DNA of 64,000 nucleotides from Fictibacillus arsenicus (GTDB lineage: Bacteria; Bacillota; Bacilli; Bacillales; Fictibacillaceae): contig NZ_MQMF01000002.1 in the NCBI RefSeq assembly GCF_001999465.1, forward strand, positions 496,001 through 560,000, read 5' to 3'. A model generated the notes under the pieces. It was not told the origin of the DNA and made no database searches. It was given only the letters and a program-made list of their open reading frames with translations. A program made the position numbers and the translations under genes. This document shows positions 41,592 through 49,433 of the stretch, piece by piece (the stretch's first letter is position 1; the number at the start of each line of letters is the position of its first letter).

Positions 41592-41843
41592 ATGAAAGGA
41601 AAAATCTCAATAATTAGCGGACTGCTCATTGGATTGCTTATTTCTTATTTCACCCTTGACTATAGAGGATCAAGTACTTCGTTTCTTGGTGTTGATGGAA
41701 AAGTATTAAATGAAATCACTGAATTGGACTTTAGTTTCATTAACAATGCATTTCTTATTATTGTGATTACTAGCGGGATCATCTACTTTCTCTTGGTTAA
41801 GTTAGAAAAAAGTGAACAAAAACATAATAAATCGAGAAACTGA
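41592..41843 (+). CDS. small two-helix membrane protein, 83 aa
   Basis: Two hydrophobic helices (~5-22 and ~50-70) enclose an external loop; the cytoplasmic tail is basic (KLEKSEQKHNKSR). ATG 41592 is 8 bp after GGGAG; the track-like GTG at 41583 lies in the site. No family recognised. Confidence 0.7.
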   Translation: MKGKISIISGLLIGLLISYFTLDYRGSSTSFLGVDGKVLNEITELDFSFINNAFLIIVITSGIIYFLLVKLEKSEQKHNKSRN

Positions 41844-41880
41844 AAAACCATTCGCTCATAAAAGCAAATGGTTTTACTTC
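41841..41880. terminator. bidirectional terminator
   Basis: AAAACCATT/AATGGTTTT stem with inner GC pair between convergent genes 41592 and 41882. Confidence 0.75.
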
Positions 41881-41881
41881 T

Positions 41882-42646
41882 TTATTTTGTTGCTTCAAAT
41901 ACAAAACTTTGTTGGGCATGACTCGGTTTCTTACCATACTCGAAGTCAGCGCTCACTGAAACATTCTTAAATCCAACGCTCTCCATAATCAGCTTTAGTT
42001 CTTCAATTCCGTACCAGCGGATTGCAAATCGCTGCAGTTCTGTCTGTATAAGACTTCCCTGACGCCATTTTTCGTATTTCAGATAAGATACTTTGTACTG
42101 TTCGAAGAAGTTCACTTCTACTAGTTTATCTTCCATCGTAATGATGTCCCCGTTCAGGCACTCTACCGTTAATGTACGAAGCACTTTTCCCGCTTCGAAA
42201 TTATCAGTCGGCAGAAAAATATCCAGAATCAAACGGCCGCCATCCTCAAGATTTTCATACATCTGCTCCAACGCCTGACGTGACTCTTCACGCTTTTCAA
42301 TCAACAAGAACGAGCCTCCAGGAATGATGATATTGTTATACTTTTGAGGCAGATCGAGTTTCTGAAGAACCCTTTGATAAAGGTTCGTCGATAACCCTTT
42401 TTCATCGATTCGTTTTTGACAAGAAGCCAGCATCTCAGCAGAATAATCCATTCCATCTACTTGAAGTCCTGCTTCCAAGAGCGGAATGATTACACGTCCA
42501 GATCCAACCATAGCCTCCAAGGTGCGTCCGCCGTTTTCCTTCAGTCTGCTCGTGTAATACTCGATGTCCCCGCCAAAAGACTGACCAACTTTTTTAGTAA
42601 GATCATAAACTTCCGTACAAAGTTCTCCATAATTGCTAAAAGACAT
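41882..42646 (-). CDS. class I SAM-dependent methyltransferase
   Basis: The 254-residue protein has motif I LEAMVGSGRVIIPLLEAG (~40-57), an acidic strand (VDGMDYS), IIIPGGSFLLI and LILDIFLP. It resembles small-molecule methyltransferases; the acceptor is unknown. The start ATG 42646 has GGGGGAA upstream. It is divergent from the universal stress protein gene. Confidence 0.88.
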   Translation of the reverse strand: MSFSNYGELCTEVYDLTKKVGQSFGGDIEYYTSRLKENGGRTLEAMVGSGRVIIPLLEAGLQVDGMDYSAEMLASCQKRIDEKGLSTNLYQRVLQKLDLPQKYNNIIIPGGSFLLIEKREESRQALEQMYENLEDGGRLILDIFLPTDNFEAGKVLRTLTVECLNGDIITMEDKLVEVNFFEQYKVSYLKYEKWRQGSLIQTELQRFAIRWYGIEELKLIMESVGFKNVSVSADFEYGKKPSHAQQSFVFEATK

Positions 42647-42837
42647 AAATAGATTCCCCCATTAGTGTTTTTACACGGAGGGTCATTGTTAACGAAATCT
42701 AACCCTTCCGCACCATCATTAATTGAACATAGCTAGTTTTGTTTTTTAACATCTTTAACCCCTCATTTCTTGTAATATAGGTTAATTATGGTTTTCCCTG
42801 AAATTTTCGTCAATATTATTTCAAAACAGCAAAAGTT

Positions 42838-42853
42838 TGTGATGTTCATCACA
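42838..42853 (+). promoter_or_regulatory. FNR/CRP-type box at about -41.5 of the stress protein promoter
   Basis: TGTGA-TGTTCA-TCACA is a perfect TGTGA-N6-TCACA palindrome. A -10-like TATGCT at 42875-42880 predicts transcription start near 42887, placing the box centre at about -41.5, the class II activator position used by Bacillus Fnr. Confidence 0.7.
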
Positions 42854-42922
42854 TACGATTGCTCCCTAACATCTTATGCTTGAATCAGTTCCAAAACATA
42901 AAAAGTGTAGGGAGGATTTTAG

Positions 42923-43363
42923 ATGAATCACTTACAAACCATCCTTGTTGCTTATGACGGATCACAGGAAAGCCAAAAAGCATTGGATTTTACAGTGGAA
43001 TTTGCCAACGAGAGAAAAGATGTTGAACTTCACCTCGTCACCGTTTACCAGCCTGTTTATACGATGGCATACACGTATGCGAACTATCCGGTTGAACAAG
43101 CTTCCTACGAATTAAAAGAAAGAAACGAAGCAATCATCCAGAACGCGAAAACAGAAATCAGTTTAAAAACAGATCACCCGATCATTGCTAAAGCGATTGA
43201 AGGACACCCAGGAAACGTACTTACCCACTATGCATCTTTAAACGGCATCGATTTAATCGTGATCGGAAGCCGGGGTTTAAGCGGTGTAAAAGAATTATTC
43301 TTAGGAAGTGTCAGTCATTACGTTGTGCAAAAAGCTGAATGTCCGGTACTGGTAATTAAGTAA
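42923..43363 (+). CDS. universal stress protein, UspA family
   Basis: The 146-residue protein has VAYDGSQESQKAL at the N-terminus and the ATP-binding G-2x-G-9x-G-S pattern GSRGLSGVKELFLGSVS near the C-terminus, so it is probably an ATP-binding Usp. GTAGGGAGGATTTT precedes ATG. With an FNR/CRP-type box upstream, induction under oxygen limitation is the likely regulation. A terminator follows. Confidence 0.93.
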   Translation: MNHLQTILVAYDGSQESQKALDFTVEFANERKDVELHLVTVYQPVYTMAYTYANYPVEQASYELKERNEAIIQNAKTEISLKTDHPIIAKAIEGHPGNVLTHYASLNGIDLIVIGSRGLSGVKELFLGSVSHYVVQKAECPVLVIK

Positions 43364-43397
43364 CATTTAGAACTGTGAATACCCCTCAAATATTAGA

Positions 43398-43430
43398 AGA
43401 TCCCTTATAAATCGGGGATCTCTTTTTTTA
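43398..43430 (+). terminator. Rho-independent terminator
   Basis: Stem AGATCCC/GGGATCT with a 10-nt loop and T7. Confidence 0.88.
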
Positions 43431-43441
43431 TTACAAAAATG

Positions 43442-43512
43442 AGTGAGTACTCACTTGACAACTTTCTGTCCACTGTCATATGCTAAAATTAGAAAATGAG
43501 TGATTACTCACT
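43442..43512 (+). promoter_or_regulatory. exporter promoter flanked by two TetR-type palindromes
   Basis: TTGACA (43455-43460), 18 bp, TATGCT (43479-43484). O1 AGTGAGTACTCACT (43442-43455, perfect 14-bp palindrome) touches the -35 box. O2 AGTGATTACTCACT (43499-43512, one mismatched pair) lies just after the predicted start. Centres are 57 bp apart. The TetR gene at 45366 is the natural candidate regulator. Confidence 0.7.
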
Positions 43513-43543
43513 TATGTTTAATCAACCTAAGGAGGTTCTCCAC

Positions 43544-44272
43544 ATGACATCTGTTATCCAAGTATTTGATGTCTCAAAAAACTATAGTTCTCAGCGTGTT
43601 CTTGAAAATATTTCGTTAAACGTAAAAAAGAATGAGATTTACGGACTACTTGGTCCATCGGGTGCTGGAAAAACGACTCTCGTTAAAATGATCGCCGGAA
43701 TTGAAACTCCTACAAAAGGCAGTATTGAAGTGCTCGATACACCCATGCCTAATCTTCAGAACATGACCCGCATTGGTTTTATGGCTCAATCTGACGCTCT
43801 TTATGTTGAATTGAGCGGTCATGAAAATCTGGAGTTCTTCGCTTCCATTTACGGTTTAAAAGGAACTAAGCAAAAAGAACGTATCGAACATGCTGCTTCG
43901 CTAGTGAACCTTACTGAATTTTTAAAGAAGCCTGTTCAACAGTACTCAGGTGGAATGAAACGACGGTTATCATTGGCTGCAGCCCTTCTTCATGAACCCG
44001 AGATCTTAATTTTAGATGAACCTACTGTTGGGATTGATCCTGTTCTTCGCCAGTCGATCTGGAACGAACTTTACAAACTTAGTGACGCTGGTACCACGAT
44101 ACTTGTCACCACACACGTGATGGATGAAGCGGAGAAATGCGGCCAGCTTGGCATGCTTCGCGATGGAAGATTAATAGCTTCAGGTTCGCCTCAGCAGCTG
44201 AAAGAATCCACAGCAAGTGCAACGATCGAAGATGCTTTTCTTTATTACGGAGGTGTCCGAAATGAGAACTAG
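43544..44272 (+). CDS. ABC-2 type transporter ATP-binding protein
   Basis: The 242-residue protein has Walker A GPSGAGKT (~38-45), signature YSGGMKRRLSL, Walker B LILDEPTVGIDP and a switch His (VTTHVMDEA). It energises the permease encoded 11 bp inside its 3' end. ATG 43544 follows AAGGAGGTT. The first gene of an exporter operon under an apparent TetR operator; the cargo (drug, lipid or peptide) is unknown. Confidence 0.93.
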   Translation: MTSVIQVFDVSKNYSSQRVLENISLNVKKNEIYGLLGPSGAGKTTLVKMIAGIETPTKGSIEVLDTPMPNLQNMTRIGFMAQSDALYVELSGHENLEFFASIYGLKGTKQKERIEHAASLVNLTEFLKKPVQQYSGGMKRRLSLAAALLHEPEILILDEPTVGIDPVLRQSIWNELYKLSDAGTTILVTTHVMDEAEKCGQLGMLRDGRLIASGSPQQLKESTASATIEDAFLYYGGVRNEN

Positions 44273-45299
44273 AGCTTTAGTTAAACGAATCATCCGGCAG
44301 TTCATCCGGGATAAACGAACACTTGCCATGATGTTTCTGGCACCATTACTCATCTTAACGCTTGTGAACCTTGTTTTTTCTGGAAATGACTATGACCCTG
44401 AGATCGCTGTAATAAGCAACTCGGAACAGATTGCTTCACAACTTGAGAAGGCTGATAACTCTTTTATTGTCTATGAAAATAAAAAAAGAGCTGCAGAAGA
44501 CTTAGAAAATGAAAAACTGGATGCAATCGTTGAAATTAACTCGCCATCAACGAAAATTACGCTGGAAGGAAGCAACCCGACAGCTAACAAAGCGGTAATG
44601 ATGACTGTGGAAAAAACGCTGAAGTCATTGACTCCACAAAATCATCAGCAAAGCTCGATGGAAACAGAAATCGACTACCTGCACGGATCTGCTGATATGG
44701 AATCCTTCGACTACATCGGACCGTTTCTAATCGGATTCTTCATTTTCTTTTTCGTATTCCTGATCGCAGGCGTTTCATTTTTGCGCGAAAGAACGACAGG
44801 CACGCTGGAACGATTGCTTGCTACACCGATGCGCCGCTGGGAAATGGTTGCGGGATATGTTTTAGGATTCGGGATTTTCACCATCATCCAATCCGCGATC
44901 ATTGTCTCGTTCTCGATCTATGTACTTGATATCATGATGGCCGGTTCCATCTGGTTCGTTATCTTGATCACACTCATGCTTGCTGTAACCGCTCTTTCAC
45001 TTGGAACTTTGCTATCGGCATTTGCAAAAAACGAGCTGCAGATGATTCAGTTCATACCGCTTGTGGTCGTTCCACAAGTATTCTTTTCAGGACTCTTTAA
45101 CATCGAAACGATGGCCGACTGGCTCCAGCCATTAAGCTATCTCATGCCGTTGACTTATGGCGGGCAGGCGATTCGCGATGTCATGATCCAAGGCGGAGGA
45201 TGGTCAGAGATTTACGACGAGGTTCTTGTACTTGCAGGCTTTTCATTGCTCTTTATGGTATTGAATGTATTGGCGTTAAAAAAACACAGAAAGCTGTAA
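44262..45299 (+). CDS. ABC-2 type transporter permease
   Basis: The 345-residue protein has an N-terminal helix, a large extracytoplasmic domain (~45-145) and five more helices with SFLRERTTGTLERLLATPMRRWE, the ABC-2 coupling region. ATG 44262 overlaps the ATPase gene by 11 bp, after GGAGGTG, which indicates translational coupling. It forms the channel of a multidrug-type exporter. Confidence 0.93.
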   Translation: MRTRALVKRIIRQFIRDKRTLAMMFLAPLLILTLVNLVFSGNDYDPEIAVISNSEQIASQLEKADNSFIVYENKKRAAEDLENEKLDAIVEINSPSTKITLEGSNPTANKAVMMTVEKTLKSLTPQNHQQSSMETEIDYLHGSADMESFDYIGPFLIGFFIFFFVFLIAGVSFLRERTTGTLERLLATPMRRWEMVAGYVLGFGIFTIIQSAIIVSFSIYVLDIMMAGSIWFVILITLMLAVTALSLGTLLSAFAKNELQMIQFIPLVVVPQVFFSGLFNIETMADWLQPLSYLMPLTYGGQAIRDVMIQGGGWSEIYDEVLVLAGFSLLFMVLNVLALKKHRKL

Positions 45300-45303
45300 C
45301 CGT

Positions 45304-45333
45304 TTGTCCACTGACGAAAGATGTGTCTATAAT
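45304..45333 (+). promoter_or_regulatory. sigma-A promoter of the tetR gene
   Basis: TTGTCC, 18 bp, TATAAT. It lies in the 66-bp gap after the permease, so the regulator can be transcribed independently of the exporter genes. Confidence 0.65.
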
Positions 45334-45365
45334 ATAAGAAACGCACGTTTAAAGGAGAAACACTC

Positions 45366-46022
45366 ATGTCCGATCAAGAATGGATTAAAGAGCTGATGAA
45401 TGACACCGACGACGCTGTCATTAGTGAAAAGCAGCAAAAAATATTAGCAGCGGCGATCGATACTTTTTCAGAAAAAGGATTTGCAGCATCATCCACAAGT
45501 GAAATTGCAAAGAAAGCAGGGGTCGCTGAAGGTACAATCTTCCGCCATTACAAAACAAAAAAAGAACTACTTTTAGCGATCGTTACGCCGACAATGGCAA
45601 AGTTTGCAGCCCCTTTCTTTATAAAAACGTTTGCCAAAGAAGTATTTGAGAAGGAGTATGAGCATTACGAGGATTTTTTAAGAATGGTTGCGAAAAATCG
45701 TCTGGAATTCGTAAAAAAACATTTCTCCGTATTAAAAATTTTCATTCAAGAGATTGCGTTCCACGACGAGCTTCGCGAACCCTATCAGAAGCTTTTCACC
45801 GAGCACGTGTACGGAAAGTTTAAGAAAATCATCGAGCACTTTCAGGAAAAGGGAGAAATCATTGACTTGCCACCTGAAACCATCATACGCATGTCGGCTT
45901 CAGGCATCATCGGTTACATTCTCCCACGCTTCCTTCTCTTTCCTAACCAGGATTGGGATGATGACAAAGAAATTGAGCAAATCGTTGAATTTGTCATGTA
46001 CGGATTAAGCGGAAAACGATAA
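45366..46022 (+). CDS. TetR/AcrR family transcriptional regulator
   Basis: The 218-residue protein has an N-terminal helix-turn-helix (TSEIAKKAGVAEGTIFRHYKTKKELL, ~45-70) after an unusual acidic lead (NDTDDAVISE), then a ligand-binding helical domain. AAAGGAG precedes ATG. Its position behind the ABC-2 exporter and the two palindromes at 43442 and 43499 suggest it represses that exporter until its cargo is present. Confidence 0.93.
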   Translation: MSDQEWIKELMNDTDDAVISEKQQKILAAAIDTFSEKGFAASSTSEIAKKAGVAEGTIFRHYKTKKELLLAIVTPTMAKFAAPFFIKTFAKEVFEKEYEHYEDFLRMVAKNRLEFVKKHFSVLKIFIQEIAFHDELREPYQKLFTEHVYGKFKKIIEHFQEKGEIIDLPPETIIRMSASGIIGYILPRFLLFPNQDWDDDKEIEQIVEFVMYGLSGKR

Positions 46023-46033
46023 GAACCATACAG

Positions 46034-46064
46034 AAACCCGCTCATTTATTCGAGCGGGTTTTGC
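46034..46064 (+). terminator. Rho-independent terminator of tetR
   Basis: Stem AAACCCGCTC/GAGCGGGTTT with an 8-nt loop. It overlaps the end of the opposing small gene. Confidence 0.85.
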
Positions 46065-46225
46065 TTTTTATATAATACGTGTTCATTGCTGACTATTGTC
46101 GTGCTTATTGGAGTATAGTGAGACAGGTTCACAGCGTTATCACCGATTGTAGGAGACAATGCTATTGCGGAAGGACCAAGCAATAAATACCCGCAAATGA
46201 ATACGAGCACAAGTCTCTTTTTCAT
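46046..46225 (-). CDS. short secreted-peptide precursor, 59 aa
   Basis: ATG 46225 lies 5-7 bp after a perfect AGGAGGTGAG. The product begins KKRLVLVFICGYLLLGPSAI, a signal peptide with likely cleavage near AIA-L, and leaves about 35 hydrophilic residues with no Cys. I recognise no family. It could be a signalling or surface peptide. It lies tail-to-tail with tetR and downstream of a terminator that ends the 46329 gene, so it needs its own promoter. Confidence 0.7.
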   Translation of the reverse strand: MKKRLVLVFICGYLLLGPSAIALSPTIGDNAVNLSHYTPISTTIVSNEHVLYKKQNPLE

Positions 46226-46254
46226 ACTCTCACCTCCTCAGCACATTTTTAGAA

Positions 46255-46288
46255 AGAAAAAAGAACCTTGAGACTTCATCCCTGGTTC
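46255..46288 (-). terminator. terminator of the 47304-46329 operon
   Basis: Minus-strand GAACC/GGTTC stem with a 16-nt loop followed by T6. Confidence 0.75.
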
Positions 46289-46328
46289 CCTATTATCTTT
46301 CTATGAAATTTCCCTTTTCACATAAAAC

Positions 46329-46616
46329 TCAAGCATGATTTTTTCTTCGAATCGGTTTGAATGTGTTTTTTTCTTTTAGGAGGATAACAAAAAGTGAGGC
46401 AGCAAGAAGCAAAAGAATCGTGCCTGTTCCTAAAAAGCCATTAGCGTAAGTCGGTATATCGGCGGTTGCCACTTTATCATTGATTTCCATGCCTAAGAAA
46501 TAAACGCCGATACCATCACCATCTATGGTTTCCGCTCCAACCGCTCTTAAAGATAGACCTTGCGTTAGTAGAAGAACCCCTAACAAAGAGAAGATGATAC
46601 CGATCACCCATCTCAT
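46329..46616 (-). CDS. two-helix membrane protein, 95 aa
   Basis: An N-terminal helix, an external loop (~25-60) and a second helix with basic tail (FKPIRRKNH). GAGGAGGT within the last codons of the upstream VOC gene is its ribosome-binding site, so translation is coupled. No family recognised. Confidence 0.75.
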   Translation of the reverse strand: MRWVIGIIFSLLGVLLLTQGLSLRAVGAETIDGDGIGVYFLGMEINDKVATADIPTYANGFLGTGTILLLLAASLFVILLKEKNTFKPIRRKNHA

Positions 46617-46618
46617 TT

Positions 46619-47047
46619 TTATACCTCCTCGTAATAAGAAGCGCGCATTTTTTTAAATGACGGACTTAATTCACTCCATACATCAAATTTGTTTCCATCC
46701 AGATCGCAGAATACAAAATTCTCGCCCGCATGACCGCGGTCCTCAATTTCACCAGTCTGAATTCCTAGACTCTTGAACTCCTCGTGCAATTTATACAGCG
46801 TATCAATCCCGTCGACTTCAAACGTTAAACTGAATCTTTGATTACCCTTGTAATCTGTGAAGTTAGCACTCTCGTTTCTCTCTGCTCTCACGAGGAAAAA
46901 GCTTTGATCTGCTAGATTCATAATCGCTTTATCTTCATCCTGATAGTTAATTTCAGCTCCAAGATTTTCAGCGTACCATTTCGCTGATACGTTTGGATCT
47001 TGAACGGGTACATACGTGGTACCTACACGAACTAGTTTTTCTTTCAA
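46619..47047 (-). CDS. VOC (glyoxalase/bleomycin resistance) superfamily protein
   Basis: The 142-residue protein has paired VOC modules: VPVQDPNVSAKWYAENLGAEI and, near the C-terminus, GENFVFCDLDGNKFDVWSE. The metal-ligand pattern is partly kept. The substrate is unknown. TTG 47047 follows GAGGAGG. It is central in a three-gene operon with small membrane proteins. Confidence 0.85.
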   Translation of the reverse strand: MKEKLVRVGTTYVPVQDPNVSAKWYAENLGAEINYQDEDKAIMNLADQSFFLVRAERNESANFTDYKGNQRFSLTFEVDGIDTLYKLHEEFKSLGIQTGEIEDRGHAGENFVFCDLDGNKFDVWSELSPSFKKMRASYYEEV

Positions 47048-47061
47048 TTGAGTATCCTCCT

Positions 47062-47304
47062 CTAATAAACGATATATTCAAGCACAGCTGCCCAAATGAT
47101 CAGCATCCCATAAAGAACACCACATCCGGCAAGGAAGTGAATCTTCTTTTGCAGAAAAGCGACACTATCTGTAACCTTCCGAAGACTGGTCGATAAAACA
47201 ATAACAAGAATGGCTATGAGCCAAGGAGACCAATTCTCCTGGAAAAATATCAAAAATACGAGTGGTAAAAACAAAATATAATAAACGACCGTTCCGAGTT
47301 TCAT
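47062..47304 (-). CDS. small membrane protein, 80 aa
   Basis: Three hydrophobic stretches; a loop SLRKVTDSVAFLQKK lies between helices 2 and 3. AAGGGAGG precedes ATG 47304. It is the first gene of the minus-strand 47304-46329 operon. No family recognised. Confidence 0.7.
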   Translation of the reverse strand: MKLGTVVYYILFLPLVFLIFFQENWSPWLIAILVIVLSTSLRKVTDSVAFLQKKIHFLAGCGVLYGMLIIWAAVLEYIVY

Positions 47305-47413
47305 AGTGTCCTCCCTTTCCTTTACAATTCTTTATTCTGGAAGAAAAATCCTTCATAAACATAAAGGTAACGGAAGGTTTGGTAGAGAAAATTTAATGAT
47401 AGGAGGTTATTAC

Positions 47414-47782
47414 ATGATTAAAGCAAAGAGCATTACTCCGGTCCTTCGAATATTTGATGTAGAGAAAGCAAAAGAATTTTATTTAGACTTTTTGGAGTTT
47501 GAACTCGATTGGGAGCACCGATATGAAGAAGATTATCCTTTATATATGCAGGTGTCAGCAGGTTCTTGCCAATTACATCTTTCAGAACATTATGGTGATT
47601 CCAGCCCTGGCATTAAAATCCGAATACATGTTGAAGGTATTGAGGAGCTGCACAATAAAATAAGTTCAAAAAAATACAAGTATGCAAGACCTGGATTAGA
47701 AACCGCTCATGGCCATCTGGAAATCAGGATTGGGGATCCATTCGGAAATAAACTTTGTTTTTACGAGCCCCAACAGAGGTAG
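47414..47782 (+). CDS. glyoxalase superfamily (bleomycin-resistance-like) protein
   Basis: The 122-residue protein has ITPVLRIFDVEKAKEFYLDFLEFELDWEH at the N-terminus, QLHLSEHYGD, and the C-terminal IGDPFGNKLCFYEP. This is the bleomycin-binding/fosfomycin-like VOC fold. It may sequester or modify a small molecule. ATG 47414 follows TAGGAGGTT. It is divergent from the 47304 operon. Confidence 0.88.
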   Translation: MIKAKSITPVLRIFDVEKAKEFYLDFLEFELDWEHRYEEDYPLYMQVSAGSCQLHLSEHYGDSSPGIKIRIHVEGIEELHNKISSKKYKYARPGLETAHGHLEIRIGDPFGNKLCFYEPQQR

Positions 47783-47842
47783 TTTTTTTGGATGAAAACG
47801 GAGAACTAAGCTTCATGGAGATTCATTTATTAATTGAGGATG

Positions 47843-47876
47843 TCCCTTCTGATTATTTTCAGAAGGGATTTTTCAA
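47843..47876 (+). terminator. Rho-independent terminator
   Basis: Stem TCCCTTCTGA/TCAGAAGGGA with a 6-nt loop and T5. Confidence 0.88.
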
Positions 47877-47956
47877 TTTTAGTAGGAAATCAAGGTGATT
47901 TTCAGCAAAATATATGAAAAGTCAGGTTGACCCCAATGTAAAGTGACCAAATTAGG

Positions 47957-47981
47957 AACAGTTTCGGGTGCCGAAACTGTT
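47957..47981. repeat. perfect 11-bp hairpin without T run
   Basis: AACAGTTTCGG-gtg-CCGAAACTGTT. It is not a terminator. It is preceded by TTGACCCCAATGTAAAGTG, which slightly resembles the end of an IS3-type element. The rest of 47877-48023 has no gene. Confidence 0.5.
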
Positions 47982-48023
47982 TCAAGAACATACCTAACGG
48001 GGTATTAAAGTTTGTTCAAGAGG

Positions 48024-48125
48024 TCGAATCCAGAAAAAAGCGGCATCAATCCAGAAATTTGGGCAGTTTATCCACGAGTTTTAGCCCCCAATCAAAAAGT
48101 TTTAGCTGTTTATCCACGAGTTTAC
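48024..48125. repeat. intergenic 21-bp periodic array E (five units)
   Basis: ATCC (ATCA once) occurs at 48028, 48049, 48070, 48091 and 48112, an exact 21-bp period. On the minus strand the units read CTCGTGGAT or TTTCTGGAT, the core of array C. It lies between the VOC gene and the acyl-CoA dehydrogenase terminator. Confidence 0.75.
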
Positions 48126-48180
48126 ATTTCTCGACAAAATCTGCCCTCTCCGATACCCTCGCACCACATTATCAAACAAC

Positions 48181-48225
48181 AAAAAAGCCCTCCAGCTCCG
48201 TTTTGGAGCTAAAAGACTTTTTAAA
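48181..48225 (-). terminator. terminator of the acyl-CoA dehydrogenase gene
   Basis: Minus-strand AGCTCC/GGAGCT core with extended imperfect stem and T6. Confidence 0.75.
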
Positions 48226-48242
48226 ATGTGTGTGATGTTCTA

Positions 48243-49403
48243 CTACTCATTTAAGGCTCTTTTCGCCAATGCACTAATCACCATATCATCCATCGGCGGA
48301 TTATGAAGTCCCGCACGCACATCACGGTAATGACGCTGCAGCGGATTAGACATGGCCAAGCTTCTCGCTCCTACAATCCTCATCGCGAGATCAACAACTC
48401 TTGCAGCCGAGTTTGTTGCCAAATGCTTAACAGCCATTAGTGAAGGTCCTATTTCCATCCTGGACTCGGGTTCCTTCACCCATTTTGCAGCGGTTGTATA
48501 TAAAAGCTCTCGGGCTTTAAATAATTCAAGTTCCATTTCACCGATCTTGCGTTGAACTTCAGGGACCTCAGCAATGGCTCCTGGCAAACTATTCGGTTTA
48601 TAGCTTTTTGCGAAATTAACGGCTTCATTTCTCGCCGCCACTGCTACCCCAAGATAACAAGCAGGAATATGAAGCAGCCACGCTTTTGGAAGGTCTAATT
48701 TTCCACGTTCTTCTTCAACAAGAGCCTCACCGCTTACGGTTACATCCTTCATCACGAGGTCATCGCTTCGGGTTCCCCGCATAGCGACTGTATCCCATGT
48801 CTCTTCTATAGTTACTCCATTTTGCTTCATATCAATTAAGAAGTTTCCTTTTTTTCCCGTATCCCCGATTTGGGCAGAAACAATGGCATAATCGAGCGCC
48901 GGCGCCATTGATGTGAAAGTCTTAGTGCCATTGATCACCCAGTCTTCACCTTGCTTCACTGCTTTTGTTTGCGGCATCCCGCCGCGCGTTGGGCTGCCAG
49001 TGGCAGGTTCAGATGCAGCACGATTCACAAGAGCTTGATCTCCCACCACTTTTTCGCAAAACGAACGGAACATCTCTTCGTTCCACGTCCGCTCTTCGGC
49101 TAGTTCAAGAAAACTGCCAAGATGCCATCCGAGACATAATGCTGTTGCTGCATCTCCTGCTGCAATTCTTTCCTGCAGAAGAACAAACTCATACAGACTC
49201 AACCCTTCTCCGCCAAACTCTTTCGGAATCGTTAGCGAAAGATATCCAGCCTCTTTAAGCTCCTTAACGTTCTCAAACGGAAAACTGCCTTCGCGATCAT
49301 GTTTATCGGCTCTCTCAGCAAACTTTTTTGCCAAAGCATCTATTTTCTTAAACCAATTCTGCTGCGTTTCATTTTTGATATATGCATCGTATAAATAGTT
49401 CAC
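48243..49403 (-). CDS. acyl-CoA dehydrogenase family flavoenzyme
   Basis: The 386-residue protein has the N-terminal helical domain (IPKEFGGEGLSLYE), the FAD/substrate beta domain (VINGTKTFTSMAPALDYAIV) and a C-terminal helical domain (IVGARSLAMSNPLQRHYRD). It resembles YdbM-like enzymes and the broader group that includes monooxygenases; FAD-dependent oxidation of an acyl-CoA or similar substrate is inferred. GTG 49403 is likely, downstream of AGGAAGGG; TTG 49427 lies in that site. Confidence 0.88.
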   Translation of the reverse strand: MNYLYDAYIKNETQQNWFKKIDALAKKFAERADKHDREGSFPFENVKELKEAGYLSLTIPKEFGGEGLSLYEFVLLQERIAAGDAATALCLGWHLGSFLELAEERTWNEEMFRSFCEKVVGDQALVNRAASEPATGSPTRGGMPQTKAVKQGEDWVINGTKTFTSMAPALDYAIVSAQIGDTGKKGNFLIDMKQNGVTIEETWDTVAMRGTRSDDLVMKDVTVSGEALVEEERGKLDLPKAWLLHIPACYLGVAVAARNEAVNFAKSYKPNSLPGAIAEVPEVQRKIGEMELELFKARELLYTTAAKWVKEPESRMEIGPSLMAVKHLATNSAARVVDLAMRIVGARSLAMSNPLQRHYRDVRAGLHNPPMDDMVISALAKRALNE

Positions 49404-49433
49404 AAAACGACAATCCCTTCCTAACAAATCAGA

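Noticed and set aside
21531-48125. Arrays A-E as CRISPR
   Set aside because: The unit is only 20-21 bp with no separate constant repeat and spacer, there is no leader, and no cas gene is in the window.
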